Part shown: positions 20,415 through 29,143 of the stretch, in pieces
Numbering within the stretch: the first letter of the stretch is position 1
How the letters are laid out: each line of letters begins with the position of its first letter
Source of the DNA: Pseudomonas sp. FP453
GTDB lineage: Bacteria > Pseudomonadota > Gammaproteobacteria > Pseudomonadales > Pseudomonadaceae
Length of the DNA: 64,000 nucleotides
Direction of reading: 5' to 3'
NCBI RefSeq assembly: GCF_030687495.1
Contig: NZ_CP117435.1
Span: forward strand, 3,724,501-3,788,500
The notes under the pieces: generated by a model
Told to the model about the DNA's origin: nothing
The model's input: only the letters and a program-made list of their open reading frames with translations
The model's database searches: none
Made by a program: the position numbers and the translations under genes

Positions 20415-21149
20415 ATGGACAACGCCCACCACCCCGTCCCACCCACCTTGATGAATGACCGCCGCAACTTTCTACGACTGGCCACCGCCGGTGCCGGAGC
20501 ACTGCTATTGGCGGGTGCATTACCGCCTGCGCTGGCACATGAAGTGGCTGCTCCACCGGCTGTTACAAACCCACAACAAGCCCTGGCGCGGCTGCAGGAA
20601 GGCAACCGTCGATACGCCGCGGATGTCACAAAGCGACGCGGCCTGATGGATGAACGTGCGGCTCTGGTCAACGGCCAGCATCCGTTCGCAGCGGTCCTGG
20701 CCTGCGCCGACTCAAGGATTGCCCCTGAGTACATGTTTGACACGGGCCTGGGCGAACTTTTTTCAGTGCGCGTCGCGGGCAACTTCGTCACCAATGACGG
20801 GCTCGCCAGCCTCGAATACGCCGTCGCGGTGCTGAACACCCCACTGATCCTGGTGCTGGGGCATGACAGCTGTGGCGCCGTTGCGGCCGGCGTCAAGGCC
20901 GTCACCGACAACGCCACGTTCCCCGGCAAGATCCAGGGCCTGGCGAGTGCGTTCAAACCATCCGTGAACACGGTGTTGAAAGCACCCGGCAATCTCCTCG
21001 ACAACGCTATTGCGCAAAATGTCCGGGATACTGTGGCGCGGCTCAAGCGCGAGTCCAGCCTGCTGACCGAGGCACTGGCCAACGGCCAATTGAACATCGT
21101 CGGCGGCATTTACCGCCTGCACAGTGGCGAGGTTGAATTACTCGCTTAG
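20415..21149 (+). CDS. Beta-carbonic anhydrase with Tat signal peptide
   Basis: 244-residue zinc enzyme interconverting CO2 and bicarbonate. The zinc-site motifs are complete: Cys97-Asp99-Arg101 in ACADSR, and His150-Cys153 in GHDSCG. The N-terminus has a twin-arginine signal (DRRNFLRLATAG, then a hydrophobic stretch and an ALA-type cleavage site), so the enzyme is expected to be folded in the cytoplasm and exported to the periplasm. GAGAAG lies seven bases before the ATG at 20415; a second ATG at 20451 directly before NDRRNFL has no visible ribosome site but is closer to a normal Tat signal. It ends one base before the convergent DyP gene. Confidence 0.88.
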   Translation: MDNAHHPVPPTLMNDRRNFLRLATAGAGALLLAGALPPALAHEVAAPPAVTNPQQALARLQEGNRRYAADVTKRRGLMDERAALVNGQHPFAAVLACADSRIAPEYMFDTGLGELFSVRVAGNFVTNDGLASLEYAVAVLNTPLILVLGHDSCGAVAAGVKAVTDNATFPGKIQGLASAFKPSVNTVLKAPGNLLDNAIAQNVRDTVARLKRESSLLTEALANGQLNIVGGIYRLHSGEVELLA

Positions 21150-21150
21150 A

Positions 21151-22015
21151 TCAGCGTACCAACACACTCAGCGCCAAGCGCCCGTCCTTGACCGGCGGGC
21201 ACCAGTAGTAGCCCCCCGTCAACGGTGTACTGATGCGATACAGGCCATCGACAATCCCATCCTCCAGCCCACTCATCCTTCGCAGTTGCGCTTCAAACGC
21301 ATCGAAGGAATGGCCAAACGCCAGGAACATCAACCCCGCCTGACCGTTCTCGGCCCATGGCATGGAGCGGCGCACCACGAAGGCTTCCGGGGTGAAGCTT
21401 TCCTGGGCGGTGCGTTTGACGTGGGCGGATTCCGGGGCGTCGTCGAGTTCTTCGTTGTCGCCATGGCGACGGCCGATGATGTGATCGCGCTCCTGCGCCG
21501 GCAACGCGGCAAAACCGTCGAGGTCGTGCTGCCATTGCTGGATCGCGGCGAAGCTGGCGCCGCTGTCGGTCAGGGCGGCTTCGACGGCGGCGTCGTCGTG
21601 GGGGTTTTCGGTGCCGTCTTCGTAGTCGGTGAGGTCGAAGCCGGTCTTGTAGCGGAAGCCTTCGGTCATCTGCACCAGGCTGAATGCCGGGGGCCAGGGC
21701 TTTTTCAAAGGCGCGGCTGCGCAACAGCAGTTCGCCACGGTCGACGCCGTGCAACCACACCCACAACGCCTGCTGGGTGGATGGGTTGTGCGCGCCCGGG
21801 CCGCTGACCGTCGGGAAGCTGCGCAAGCCGTCAATCTGTGCATCCAGCGCATTGACCAGCGGCTCACCCAAACCGACCACCACCTGCGCATCCGTCAACT
21901 GCACCAGCGCATCGAGCGCAGCGGGCACGGCGGCCAGGGAATCCACGGCGAAAAACAGATGGCGTGCCTGCAACGGCACCGGTGCGGCAAGAATGCCCGG
22001 CTGGTACTGACTCAT
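21151..22015 (-). pseudogene. DyP-type heme peroxidase, frame disrupted once
   Basis: Dye-decolorising peroxidase family: heme enzyme using H2O2, with the family motif DYEDGTENP visible in the middle. The coding frame breaks at the G run 21689-21693 (CCCCC in the gene). Removing one C restores the sequence ALAPAFSLVQMTEGF and an intact 287-residue protein, the normal length for this subgroup. The start at 22015 (MSQYQPGILA) has AAGGAG just upstream. No signal peptide is seen, so it is probably cytoplasmic, unlike EfeB. It is divergent from gapN. I think the break is a sequence error; if real, the gene is dead beyond residue 109. Confidence 0.85.
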
Positions 22016-22142
22016 GTGAACTCCTTCAAGAAAGCCACGCAGTTTACCCGCAGGCGTACAAGAAAGCGCGCAAGCCTTGCCATAGAGCCCTGTGTTGGGT
22101 GACTCTCTAGTCATGTTTTGCAACTATTCCAGGGGTAGCGAC

Positions 22143-23759
22143 ATGACCACCAGCAACCTGCTCGACAAGCTGTTTCCCGCCACCGCCAACGACATTCCCG
22201 AGCAATACCGCCTGGCGGCGCCCATTGAACAGCGTGATTACCTGGTCGATGGCCAGTTGCAGGTGTGGAACGGCCCATTGGCCCAAGTGCAAAGCCCGGT
22301 GCAGCTCGGTGACAAGCGCGTACACATCGGCAGCACGCCGCTGCTGGACGCCGACACCGCCCTCACCGCCCTCGACGCCGCCGTGCGCGCCTACAACCGC
22401 GGCCAGGGCGAGTGGCCGACGATGCGCGTGGTCGAGCGCATCCAGCACGTCGAAGCCTTTTTACGCCGCATGCGTGAACAGCGCGACGCCGTGGTCAAGC
22501 TGCTGATGTGGGAGATCGGCAAGAACCTCAAGGACTCGCAGAAAGAATTCGACCGCACCTGCGACTACATCACCGACACCATCAACGCCCTCAAGGAACT
22601 CGATCGCCGCTCCAGCCGCTTCGAACTGGAGCAGGACACCCTCGGCCAGATCCGCCGCGTACCACTGGGCGTAGCGTTGTGCATGGGCCCCTACAACTAC
22701 CCGCTGAACGAAACCTTCACCACGCTGATCCCGGCGCTGATCATGGGCAACACCGTGGTGTTCAAGCCGGCCAAGCTCGGCGTGCTGCTGATCCGCCCGT
22801 TGCTGGAAGCCTTCCGCGACAGCTTCCCGGCCGGGGTGATCAACGTGATCTACGGCAGCGGTCGCGAGACGGTCAGCGCGCTGATGGCCAGCGGCAAGAT
22901 CGACATCTTTGCGTTTATCGGCACCAACAAGGCCGCCAGCGACTTGAAGAAGCTGCACCCAAAACCGCACCGTTTGCGCGCGGCCCTGGGCCTGGATGCA
23001 AAAAACCCCGGTATCGTGTTGCCCGAGGTCGACCTGGACAACGCCGTCAGCGAGGCCGTCACCGGCTCCCTGTCGTTCAACGGCCAGCGTTGCACCGCGT
23101 TGAAAATCCTCTTTGTGCATGAAGACGTGGTTGAACGCTTCATCGAGAAATTCAACCAGAAGCTGACCAGCCTCAAACCCGGCATGCCGTGGGAAGACGG
23201 CGTGTCGCTGACGCCACTGCCGGAGGCCGGCAAGGTCGACTACCTCAACGGCCTGGTGGCCGATGCCGCGCAACACGGCGCCCAGGTGGTGAACGCCCAT
23301 GGCGGCGAAAGTCGCGGCTCGTTCTTCTACCCGGCGGTGCTGTACCCGGTGAACCCGCAGATGCGCGTGTACCACGAAGAACAGTTCGGCCCGGTGGTAC
23401 CGATCGTGCCCTACCGCGACCTGGAGACCGTGATCGACTACGTGCTGGACTCGGATTTCGGCCAGCAACTGAGCCTCTTCGGCACCAACCCCGAAGCCGT
23501 CGGCAAGCTGGTGGACACCTTCGCCAACCAGGTCGGCCGTATCAATATCAACGCCCAGTGCCAGCGCGGGCCGGACACGTTTCCGTTCAACGGGCGCAAG
23601 AACTCGGCCGAGGGCACATTGTCGGTGCATGACGCGTTGCGCGTGTTCTCGATCCGTACGTTGGTGGCGACCAAGTTCCAGGAGAGCAACAAGGCGTTGG
23701 TCAGCGATATCCTGAAAAACCGTGACTCCAGCTTCCTGACGACCGACTACATCTTCTAA
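22143..23759 (+). CDS. gapN: NADP-dependent glyceraldehyde-3-phosphate dehydrogenase (GapN)
   Basis: 538-residue aldehyde dehydrogenase superfamily member that oxidises glyceraldehyde-3-phosphate directly to 3-phosphoglycerate with NADP, bypassing the ATP-forming step. The nucleophilic cysteine is Cys317 in FNGQRCTALK, and the nearby PYNYPLNETFTTLIPALI block matches the cofactor-site region of the superfamily. Assignment to GapN rests on my recognition of the overall Pseudomonas sequence. The ATG at 22143 follows AGGGG by eight bases; an earlier in-frame start at 22092 is less likely. Confidence 0.85.
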   Translation: MTTSNLLDKLFPATANDIPEQYRLAAPIEQRDYLVDGQLQVWNGPLAQVQSPVQLGDKRVHIGSTPLLDADTALTALDAAVRAYNRGQGEWPTMRVVERIQHVEAFLRRMREQRDAVVKLLMWEIGKNLKDSQKEFDRTCDYITDTINALKELDRRSSRFELEQDTLGQIRRVPLGVALCMGPYNYPLNETFTTLIPALIMGNTVVFKPAKLGVLLIRPLLEAFRDSFPAGVINVIYGSGRETVSALMASGKIDIFAFIGTNKAASDLKKLHPKPHRLRAALGLDAKNPGIVLPEVDLDNAVSEAVTGSLSFNGQRCTALKILFVHEDVVERFIEKFNQKLTSLKPGMPWEDGVSLTPLPEAGKVDYLNGLVADAAQHGAQVVNAHGGESRGSFFYPAVLYPVNPQMRVYHEEQFGPVVPIVPYRDLETVIDYVLDSDFGQQLSLFGTNPEAVGKLVDTFANQVGRININAQCQRGPDTFPFNGRKNSAEGTLSVHDALRVFSIRTLVATKFQESNKALVSDILKNRDSSFLTTDYIF

Positions 23760-23812
23760 ACACTCCGCTGGCCAGTCTTGTGTGAGGGCTGGCTTTTGTA
23801 GGAGCTGGATTT

Positions 23813-23916
23813 TGTGGGAGCTGGCTTGCCTGCGATGGCATCACCCGGGTTTGGCTGAAGGACCGAGGTGCCTGCATCGCAGGCAAGCCAGCTCCCACAC
23901 AAGCCAGCTCCCACAG
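23813..23916. repeat. REPIN (TTGCCTGCGAT class) plus a partial extra arm
   Basis: Left arm TGTGGGAGCTGGCTTGCCTG with CGATGGCA, right arm TGCATCGCAGGCAAGCCAGC with TCCCACAC, about 38 bases apart, followed by a second right-arm fragment (AAGCCAGCTCCCACAG, 23901-23916). It lies between gapN and the FUSC gene. The extra half arm suggests insertion next to, or decay of, an earlier copy. Confidence 0.85.
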
Positions 23917-23958
23917 TTGACTGCACGCATCCTGACTATTGAGGCCATTTTAGTACCG

Positions 23959-25020
23959 ATGAACCTGCCCCTCTTCGCCCGGCGCCTGCTGCGCCCGCTG
24001 CTCGACCCGTACCGCCGCTATCGCCACGCCAAACTGATCCACGCCGTGCGCGTGTCCATCGGCTTGCTGGCGACGATCCTGCTGACCACCGGCATCAACC
24101 TGCCCCACGGCGAGTGGGCGTCGGTGACCATGCTTATCGTGATCGGCGGCTTGCAACACCACGGCAATATCGGCAAGAAAGCCGTGGAGCGCGCCTACGG
24201 CACCTTGATCGGCGCCAGCGTCGGCTTGCTGTTGGTGCTGCAACAGGCGTGGCTGGGCCAACCGCTGCTGACCTACTTGCTGATGTCGGTGGTGTGCGGG
24301 TTCTTTTCCTATCACGCCATCGGCAAGGGTGGGTACATCGCGCTGCTGTCGGCGATCACCGTGTTTATCGTCGCCGGGCACGGGGACAATCCGGTGTCGG
24401 ACGGTTTGTGGCGCACCGTGGATATCCTGATCGGTATCGTGTTGGCACTGGCGTTTTCGTTCGCCCTGCCGCTGTATGCGGTGTATTCGTGGCGCTACAA
24501 CCTGGCCAGTGCGTTGCGTGATTGTGCCGAGATTTATAGCCGGATTATCAGTGGGCGGTCGGTTACCGATGATGAGCACTTCAAACTGCTGAATCGCCTG
24601 AACGCGGCGATGGTGCAATTGCGTTCGCTGATGCCTTCGGTATCCAAGGAAGTGCGGATCTCCATGACCGAGTTGGACGCGATCCAGCGGCACTTGCGCC
24701 TGTGCATCAGCACGTTGGAGATTCTTGGTAACACGCGGCCAGACCCGCGTGATGCATTGGCAATGGCACGGATGCAACTGATGCTGAAGGACGAGCATCG
24801 GCAGATCCGCGTGCAGTTGGTGGGCATGGCGCGGGCGTTGAAGTCGGGGGTGACAGAGCGGTTGGAGCGGCCAGGGAACATCTCCAGCAGTAGTCATGCG
24901 CTGGAAGCGCCGGTTTACAGCGCACTGGATGGATATCGGTTGTTGACGCTACAGTTGCTGAGCAATGTGGATGCGATGCGTCAGCGGTTGGCGAAAACCG
25001 CTAAGCAATGGAAGATTTAA
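23959..25020 (+). CDS. FUSC-family membrane protein
   Basis: 353-residue inner-membrane protein of the fusaric-acid-resistance-like (FUSC/YccS/AaeB-related) type: about six hydrophobic helices in residues 25-185, then a soluble helical domain of about 165 residues. Members are thought to export aromatic acids or act on the envelope, but no adaptor or outer-membrane partner is encoded beside it. The ATG at 23959 (MNLPLFARRLL) is chosen; longer frames upstream read through the REPIN. It is half the length of full AaeB-like pumps, having only one FUSC unit. Confidence 0.8.
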   Translation: MNLPLFARRLLRPLLDPYRRYRHAKLIHAVRVSIGLLATILLTTGINLPHGEWASVTMLIVIGGLQHHGNIGKKAVERAYGTLIGASVGLLLVLQQAWLGQPLLTYLLMSVVCGFFSYHAIGKGGYIALLSAITVFIVAGHGDNPVSDGLWRTVDILIGIVLALAFSFALPLYAVYSWRYNLASALRDCAEIYSRIISGRSVTDDEHFKLLNRLNAAMVQLRSLMPSVSKEVRISMTELDAIQRHLRLCISTLEILGNTRPDPRDALAMARMQLMLKDEHRQIRVQLVGMARALKSGVTERLERPGNISSSSHALEAPVYSALDGYRLLTLQLLSNVDAMRQRLAKTAKQWKI

Positions 25021-25021
25021 G

Positions 25022-25055
25022 TAAAAAAAGGAACACGTATAAAAATACGTGTTCC
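25022..25055 (-). terminator. Rho-independent terminator of the Ig-like repeat gene
   Basis: On the minus strand a perfect 11-pair stem (GGAACACGTAT with ATACGTGTTCC, loop of four) is followed by seven T residues. It lies 69 bases beyond the stop codon of the large Ig-like gene. A second perfect ten-pair hairpin without a T run lies between them at 25067-25092. Confidence 0.9.
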
Positions 25056-25066
25056 AGTTTGAACGT

Positions 25067-25092
25067 CATGCCGCGCGCCCAGGCGCGGCATG
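25067..25092. repeat. Perfect inverted repeat CATGCCGCGC / GCGCGGCATG
   Basis: A ten-pair stem with a six-base loop in the 3' untranslated region of the large minus-strand gene, just ahead of its terminator. It may protect the transcript 3' end from exonucleases. No similarity to the REP classes in this window. Confidence 0.6.
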
Positions 25093-25124
25093 CTTACCCC
25101 CCCCTCAAAACAGCAAAACCTAAC

Positions 25125-28100
25125 TTAGTAAACTCTCCTCACCCTGATACTGGTATATTTCACATTCCAGCCACCAATGGAAATTTGAACTAATAGATCG
25201 CGATCCGACACTCGAATCAGCGGTGTTGTCACAGTGACCCACTGACTACTCTCAGTGGTGGCAAAGTTATGTTGCCCACCGTTCCACCTCAGCAAGATGT
25301 GATTGTATTTTGCCTCTAAATTATCTGCATTTCGATAGGTCACAGACACTTCATAAGTACCCGGCCCCACACCACTAAAAGTCTTTGCAATCATTAAACC
25401 ATGAGGCCCATACAGATAGTAATCACTGCCGGACAACCCAATATAAAGCTGATAGCCACTCGTCCAGCCGTTAAAGTCATAATTATTAAAACTCGTAAAG
25501 TCATTCAGCAATGGCTTATGGATGGTATAACTCACTGGCGAAAACCCAACCGCAGTTGCCCTGTTGGTACTGCCATTGAAGGTCACTTCGGCAGTCACAG
25601 TGATCTGCGTATTGTCGACCAGCGCTTCAAACCAGGAACGTAATGCAGGCTTGTTCACCAAACCATTGGCCGCTTCCGGAGCACTAATCAACGCACCACC
25701 GGCACCCAGTACTTCCAGCGGCGTAACTCCCGCACTGCTGCAAGTAATCCAGGCACGCTGATTAATGTTGCTCAGCGCCCATTTAGCCAACGACGCCACC
25801 CCATTGCCGGTAAAGGCACTCAGATCCAGCGTCGACCCACTGGCCAACCCGTTGATCCGTGGCCCTGCCAGGCTGGCGGCCGGAATGGTGCCTACCCTGA
25901 CGGTCTGAACCTGCGATGGAATAGGGTTCTCAACGCCCCCGCGATCTACCCAATACCGCAACTGCACCGTACTGTTCACGCTGCGGTGCAACACCTTGGC
26001 ACTGGTCAAGTTAAACACCAGCTCTCCGCCCGCAACGCCACGGAGGGATGTCTCATAGTGCGTGCCATCGGCATATATCCACCTCAGCCTGATGTCGTCA
26101 TTGCCACTCATTCCGGTGTATTTGACGGTCACCGTCGTGTTGTGCTCAATGGACAGTGGCGCAACAGTTACATCTTGATCGACATCCGCCGTACCGCCAA
26201 TAAACGGATGAGGCAGCACACTGGGCAGCGCCTGGACAATGAAGTGCGCCACACCAAACAGGATCGCCGTGGTTTTATCCGCGCTTTCAGCCAGGCTGAC
26301 CCAGAACTTAATGGTCAGTGCCGAGCCATCGTCGAGCAGTTTCAGCTTGTCGACGGGGGTGGGTGGCCGGATGCCGTTGGCGACGCCGTCGTCCGTCACC
26401 AGGTTCGCGGTGTAGGTATCTTCGGTCCAGGGGAGCCCACCTTGGGTGCCGGTATAGCTCATCCACATCCGTTGATTGGGGTAGATGAAGTGCCACATCG
26501 CAACACGGGTGCGTGCGTTCGGGTCGAGGCGCGACAGGTCCAGTATGGTGCCGTCGATACCGTCGATCTTCGGCGTTGGCAAGCCTGTCAACGGCAACAG
26601 CCGCAAGGAGACAATATCGGAATCATATGGAATCGAGCCGCGATTGAATCGGTACTGCACGTCAATCGTACTGCCGCCTTCACGGATGCACTTGGCGATC
26701 GTGCGCGGCAAAAATGTCACACTTGTTTCATGCGTGGACGCGTTGCCTGGCGCGCCCAGTGTGGTGCTGCCGATGCCATCGTCGGTAAACCAGTCGAAAT
26801 TGATGTAGTCCGTCGCAAGCGTCGGGTTGAATCGCGCGAGGACGGTAGCGCCTGCCAGTGCGGCCAGCGGGTTGAGTTCATCGGGTGACAGCGAGGCGCC
26901 GACAATCACCGGCCGCCCCAGGTACACGCCGACCCCCACGGTAAGGTGAAGCACCTCAGAGCGCAGAATCAGCGGCGGCGTGCCGGGACGATGCAAGCTA
27001 TAGCTGATACGCAAGCTGCCATTGAGGTTGTTGTCCAGAATGCTTCGAGGCACGGGGTAGGGCAACGCTTTTCCGGCAGTGCTACCGTTGATTGAAATAC
27101 TGCCGCTGAAGGAGCCGCCAACCCCTGAGCCGATACACGAAAAATACAATGTGTCGCCGTTCAGTGTGTCCTCGTAAGGGAAGGTGAGCAACACTTCGAG
27201 GCCCGGTACATCCGCAGGGTTCACATTGTTGCCAATAGCGCCCTGCAGAATCGGTTGAGGCATATCGGCCGTACGCTCACCGACCCTTGCGCCCAATATG
27301 TCCGATTGGCGCACGGTTAAAACACTGCCGTCGAGGATGGAAACCGAGCCATCATCCACTTCATAGAAGATTTCAATCGGCCCCACCTCACTGAAGGGCG
27401 CCATTTCAGCCGCAGTAACATAGCGAACGCCGCCTTGCGCCCCGGCCAATTGCTCCTGCTTGAAAAAAATCCCCCCACCACCGCCTGACGGAATGTGCCG
27501 GATCACCAGGCGCTCCAGCCAGCTGGCGTTATGCGGCGTGTAAGGCGGTATCGTGACCATGATGGCAGTGTCGGTAGGGATCAAGCCCAGTTCAATGGGA
27601 CTGACGTCGACCACTGGCATTGATGACGGAGTACCGACCACTGTGATCGTAAGGCTGCCGGAACGACCCAACTCTACCCCCGCCTGCGTATGCCAGGTGT
27701 ACGAGATACGAAACGAGCCGCCGATAAGCTCTTTGATAATACCGTTGTCTAGCGGAACGAATGTGACGCCGAAATTATTGTCGATTACGGGCCCAAGCGG
27801 GTAAGTCTTGCTCGTTCCATCCTCCAGGGTGCCGACAAGCATCACGGTAATTTGACGTCTAGGGTTGGGCGTCGGGAATACAGGGCCCGTGTTGATCAAC
27901 ACCTCAAATGCTGCATCGCTCTGCGTGTCGAAGTCGATCTGCTTGGAGTCGAGCAATTCGCCGTCCACTAGAAAGCGCGGAGCAAGAAGCAGGCTGCTAT
28001 CCAACTCGGCATTCAGGAAATAGGATTTTGAATACTGATACTTCTCCCCCGAAAAATTCTTGACGACGTCCTGCACCCTGAAGCGAATAGTCAATTCCCC

Positions 28101-28874
28101 GGCCTGGCCACCGGCATCGATGACGGCCTTGGGCACAAATACCCGAACAGGCCCCGGCCCCGCTGCTTCGCTAGGGCTCACCGTGTGATGGACAAAAATC
28201 CCATCCCAGGAAAGCTGGATGTCGTCGTTGTGCCGGATGTTTTCATACCTCTCGATCAGGCACCACAAACCGCCTACAACGTCCGGGGGACTGATCACCG
28301 AGCCCGCAGGAAAACCTTCGACGCTTAGGCGCAGGCCGGTATGCCAGGGATTCCCTGGGTCGGTGTCTATTCCCCCAGGGCGAGTGGTTTTGATGAGGAT
28401 GGTCTGAATCGGCGAAGTGCTAGGGGTTCCAGGGCCTGTTCGCTCAACGCGCGCATAGATTTTAACTTCGCCTTCCGGTACGCGTTCTTCGGGAACAAAT
28501 AAGTCGTAGGCATTGCGACTTTCCAAGGCGATGTCGTCGGCAGCCGCGTTGATCAAGTCATTCAGGTACACGGCGAAGTAGTCGTTAAGGCTAAAACCGT
28601 GCCATTGTTCCAATACAAATTGGGCGTACGGCCGTACATGGCGAATGCCCAGGCCATACTCCCCCACTTCAGGGTAGGGGGCCAATTGGATGTTGATTCG
28701 TGGAAACGCCGAGTAGGGGGGCTCCAGATCCTCAACCCGGGTCGGCGGCGGGTTGACGGGGCCAGGTGCAGGTTTTGGCAGGTGATTGGAGTGAGGGCGG
28801 CACAGCATTCGGTCGTGCGCGTGGTCGTGGTCTGACTCGTGTGTGACGTTGTGATCGTGGGGTCGACGGGACAT
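25125..28874 (-). CDS. Large Ig-like repeat protein with His-rich N-terminus and lectin-like C-terminal domain
   Basis: 1249-residue protein of unknown function. Residues 1-31 hold eight histidines with several Asp (HDHNV, HDHAHD), a possible metal-binding tail. Residues 40-330 form a unit resembling an Ig-like surface repeat I recall from other Pseudomonas proteins (NDDIQLSWDG, then RVFVPKAVI, then RFRVQDVV). The rest has about six degenerate 100-130-residue beta-rich units whose ends resemble each other (GSFRISYTWH, GSLRISYSLHRPG, STIDVQYRFNRG, STVQLRYWVDRGG). The last 115 residues (FNGWTSGYQLYIG onward) look like a carbohydrate-binding jelly roll. No signal peptide, membrane anchor, LPXTG or repeat-in-toxin motif is seen, so the export route is unclear. 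GAGGAG precedes the ATG by nine bases. The 3' end is A+T rich (21, 23 and 26 G+C in three 60-base lines), unlike its neighbours, suggesting horizontal origin of that domain. Confidence 0.75.
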   Translation of the reverse strand: MSRRPHDHNVTHESDHDHAHDRMLCRPHSNHLPKPAPGPVNPPPTRVEDLEPPYSAFPRINIQLAPYPEVGEYGLGIRHVRPYAQFVLEQWHGFSLNDYFAVYLNDLINAAADDIALESRNAYDLFVPEERVPEGEVKIYARVERTGPGTPSTSPIQTILIKTTRPGGIDTDPGNPWHTGLRLSVEGFPAGSVISPPDVVGGLWCLIERYENIRHNDDIQLSWDGIFVHHTVSPSEAAGPGPVRVFVPKAVIDAGGQAGELTIRFRVQDVVKNFSGEKYQYSKSYFLNAELDSSLLLAPRFLVDGELLDSKQIDFDTQSDAAFEVLINTGPVFPTPNPRRQITVMLVGTLEDGTSKTYPLGPVIDNNFGVTFVPLDNGIIKELIGGSFRISYTWHTQAGVELGRSGSLTITVVGTPSSMPVVDVSPIELGLIPTDTAIMVTIPPYTPHNASWLERLVIRHIPSGGGGGIFFKQEQLAGAQGGVRYVTAAEMAPFSEVGPIEIFYEVDDGSVSILDGSVLTVRQSDILGARVGERTADMPQPILQGAIGNNVNPADVPGLEVLLTFPYEDTLNGDTLYFSCIGSGVGGSFSGSISINGSTAGKALPYPVPRSILDNNLNGSLRISYSLHRPGTPPLILRSEVLHLTVGVGVYLGRPVIVGASLSPDELNPLAALAGATVLARFNPTLATDYINFDWFTDDGIGSTTLGAPGNASTHETSVTFLPRTIAKCIREGGSTIDVQYRFNRGSIPYDSDIVSLRLLPLTGLPTPKIDGIDGTILDLSRLDPNARTRVAMWHFIYPNQRMWMSYTGTQGGLPWTEDTYTANLVTDDGVANGIRPPTPVDKLKLLDDGSALTIKFWVSLAESADKTTAILFGVAHFIVQALPSVLPHPFIGGTADVDQDVTVAPLSIEHNTTVTVKYTGMSGNDDIRLRWIYADGTHYETSLRGVAGGELVFNLTSAKVLHRSVNSTVQLRYWVDRGGVENPIPSQVQTVRVGTIPAASLAGPRINGLASGSTLDLSAFTGNGVASLAKWALSNINQRAWITCSSAGVTPLEVLGAGGALISAPEAANGLVNKPALRSWFEALVDNTQITVTAEVTFNGSTNRATAVGFSPVSYTIHKPLLNDFTSFNNYDFNGWTSGYQLYIGLSGSDYYLYGPHGLMIAKTFSGVGPGTYEVSVTYRNADNLEAKYNHILLRWNGGQHNFATTESSQWVTVTTPLIRVSDRDLLVQISIGGWNVKYTSIRVRRVY

Positions 28875-28965
28875 GGCAATACGCTCCTCGCAGATGGGAA
28901 CGCGTCAAAAAACTGCGGCGCGTGGTGGCAAGGAAATCAGATACTGGCGAGGGGGGGGTGTCTAG

Positions 28966-28981
28966 CTGTCAGAATTGACAG
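28966..28981. promoter_or_regulatory. Inverted repeat CTGTCA-GAAT-TGACAG
   Basis: A perfect six-base inverted repeat 92 bases upstream of the Ig-like gene. It could be an operator for that gene. It also contains TTGACA at 28975-28980, a perfect sigma-70 -35 hexamer for plus-strand transcription, with TAGACC 17 bases further on. Confidence 0.4.
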
Positions 28982-29009
28982 TGCCGACGAAAGGCCGTAG
29001 ACCCGACTG

Positions 29010-29129
29010 ACCAACCATACTTTTTCTTACATTTTTTTCACGTTTTATTCACATCAACAGTCGTAGTGTGAAGCCTCATCCGTTACAAATGTTGCATATC
29101 AAGCCCGCCGCCCCAGCGGGCTTTTTTTT
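29010..29129 (+). ncRNA. Candidate small RNA ending at a strong orphan terminator
   Basis: Both flanking genes are on the minus strand, yet the spacer ends with a plus-strand terminator at 29101-29129 (AAGCCCGC, seven-base loop, GCGGGCTT, then eight T in a row). The T run lies on the plus side only, so it does not suit the minus-strand TetR gene. With the TTGACA/TAGACC pair at 28975-29003 it would give a transcript of about 120 bases without an open reading frame. Inference only; no expression evidence. Confidence 0.35.
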
Positions 29130-29143
29130 GCCTCGGATTTGCC

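Noticed and set aside
22016..22142. HexR operator before gapN
   Set aside because: HexR sites (TTGTAGT and ACTACAA type halves) were looked for because gapN-like genes can belong to sugar regulons. No match was found in this spacer.
29101..29129. Terminator assigned to the TetR gene
   Set aside because: On the minus strand the hairpin is followed by only two T residues, while the eight-T run is on the plus strand.
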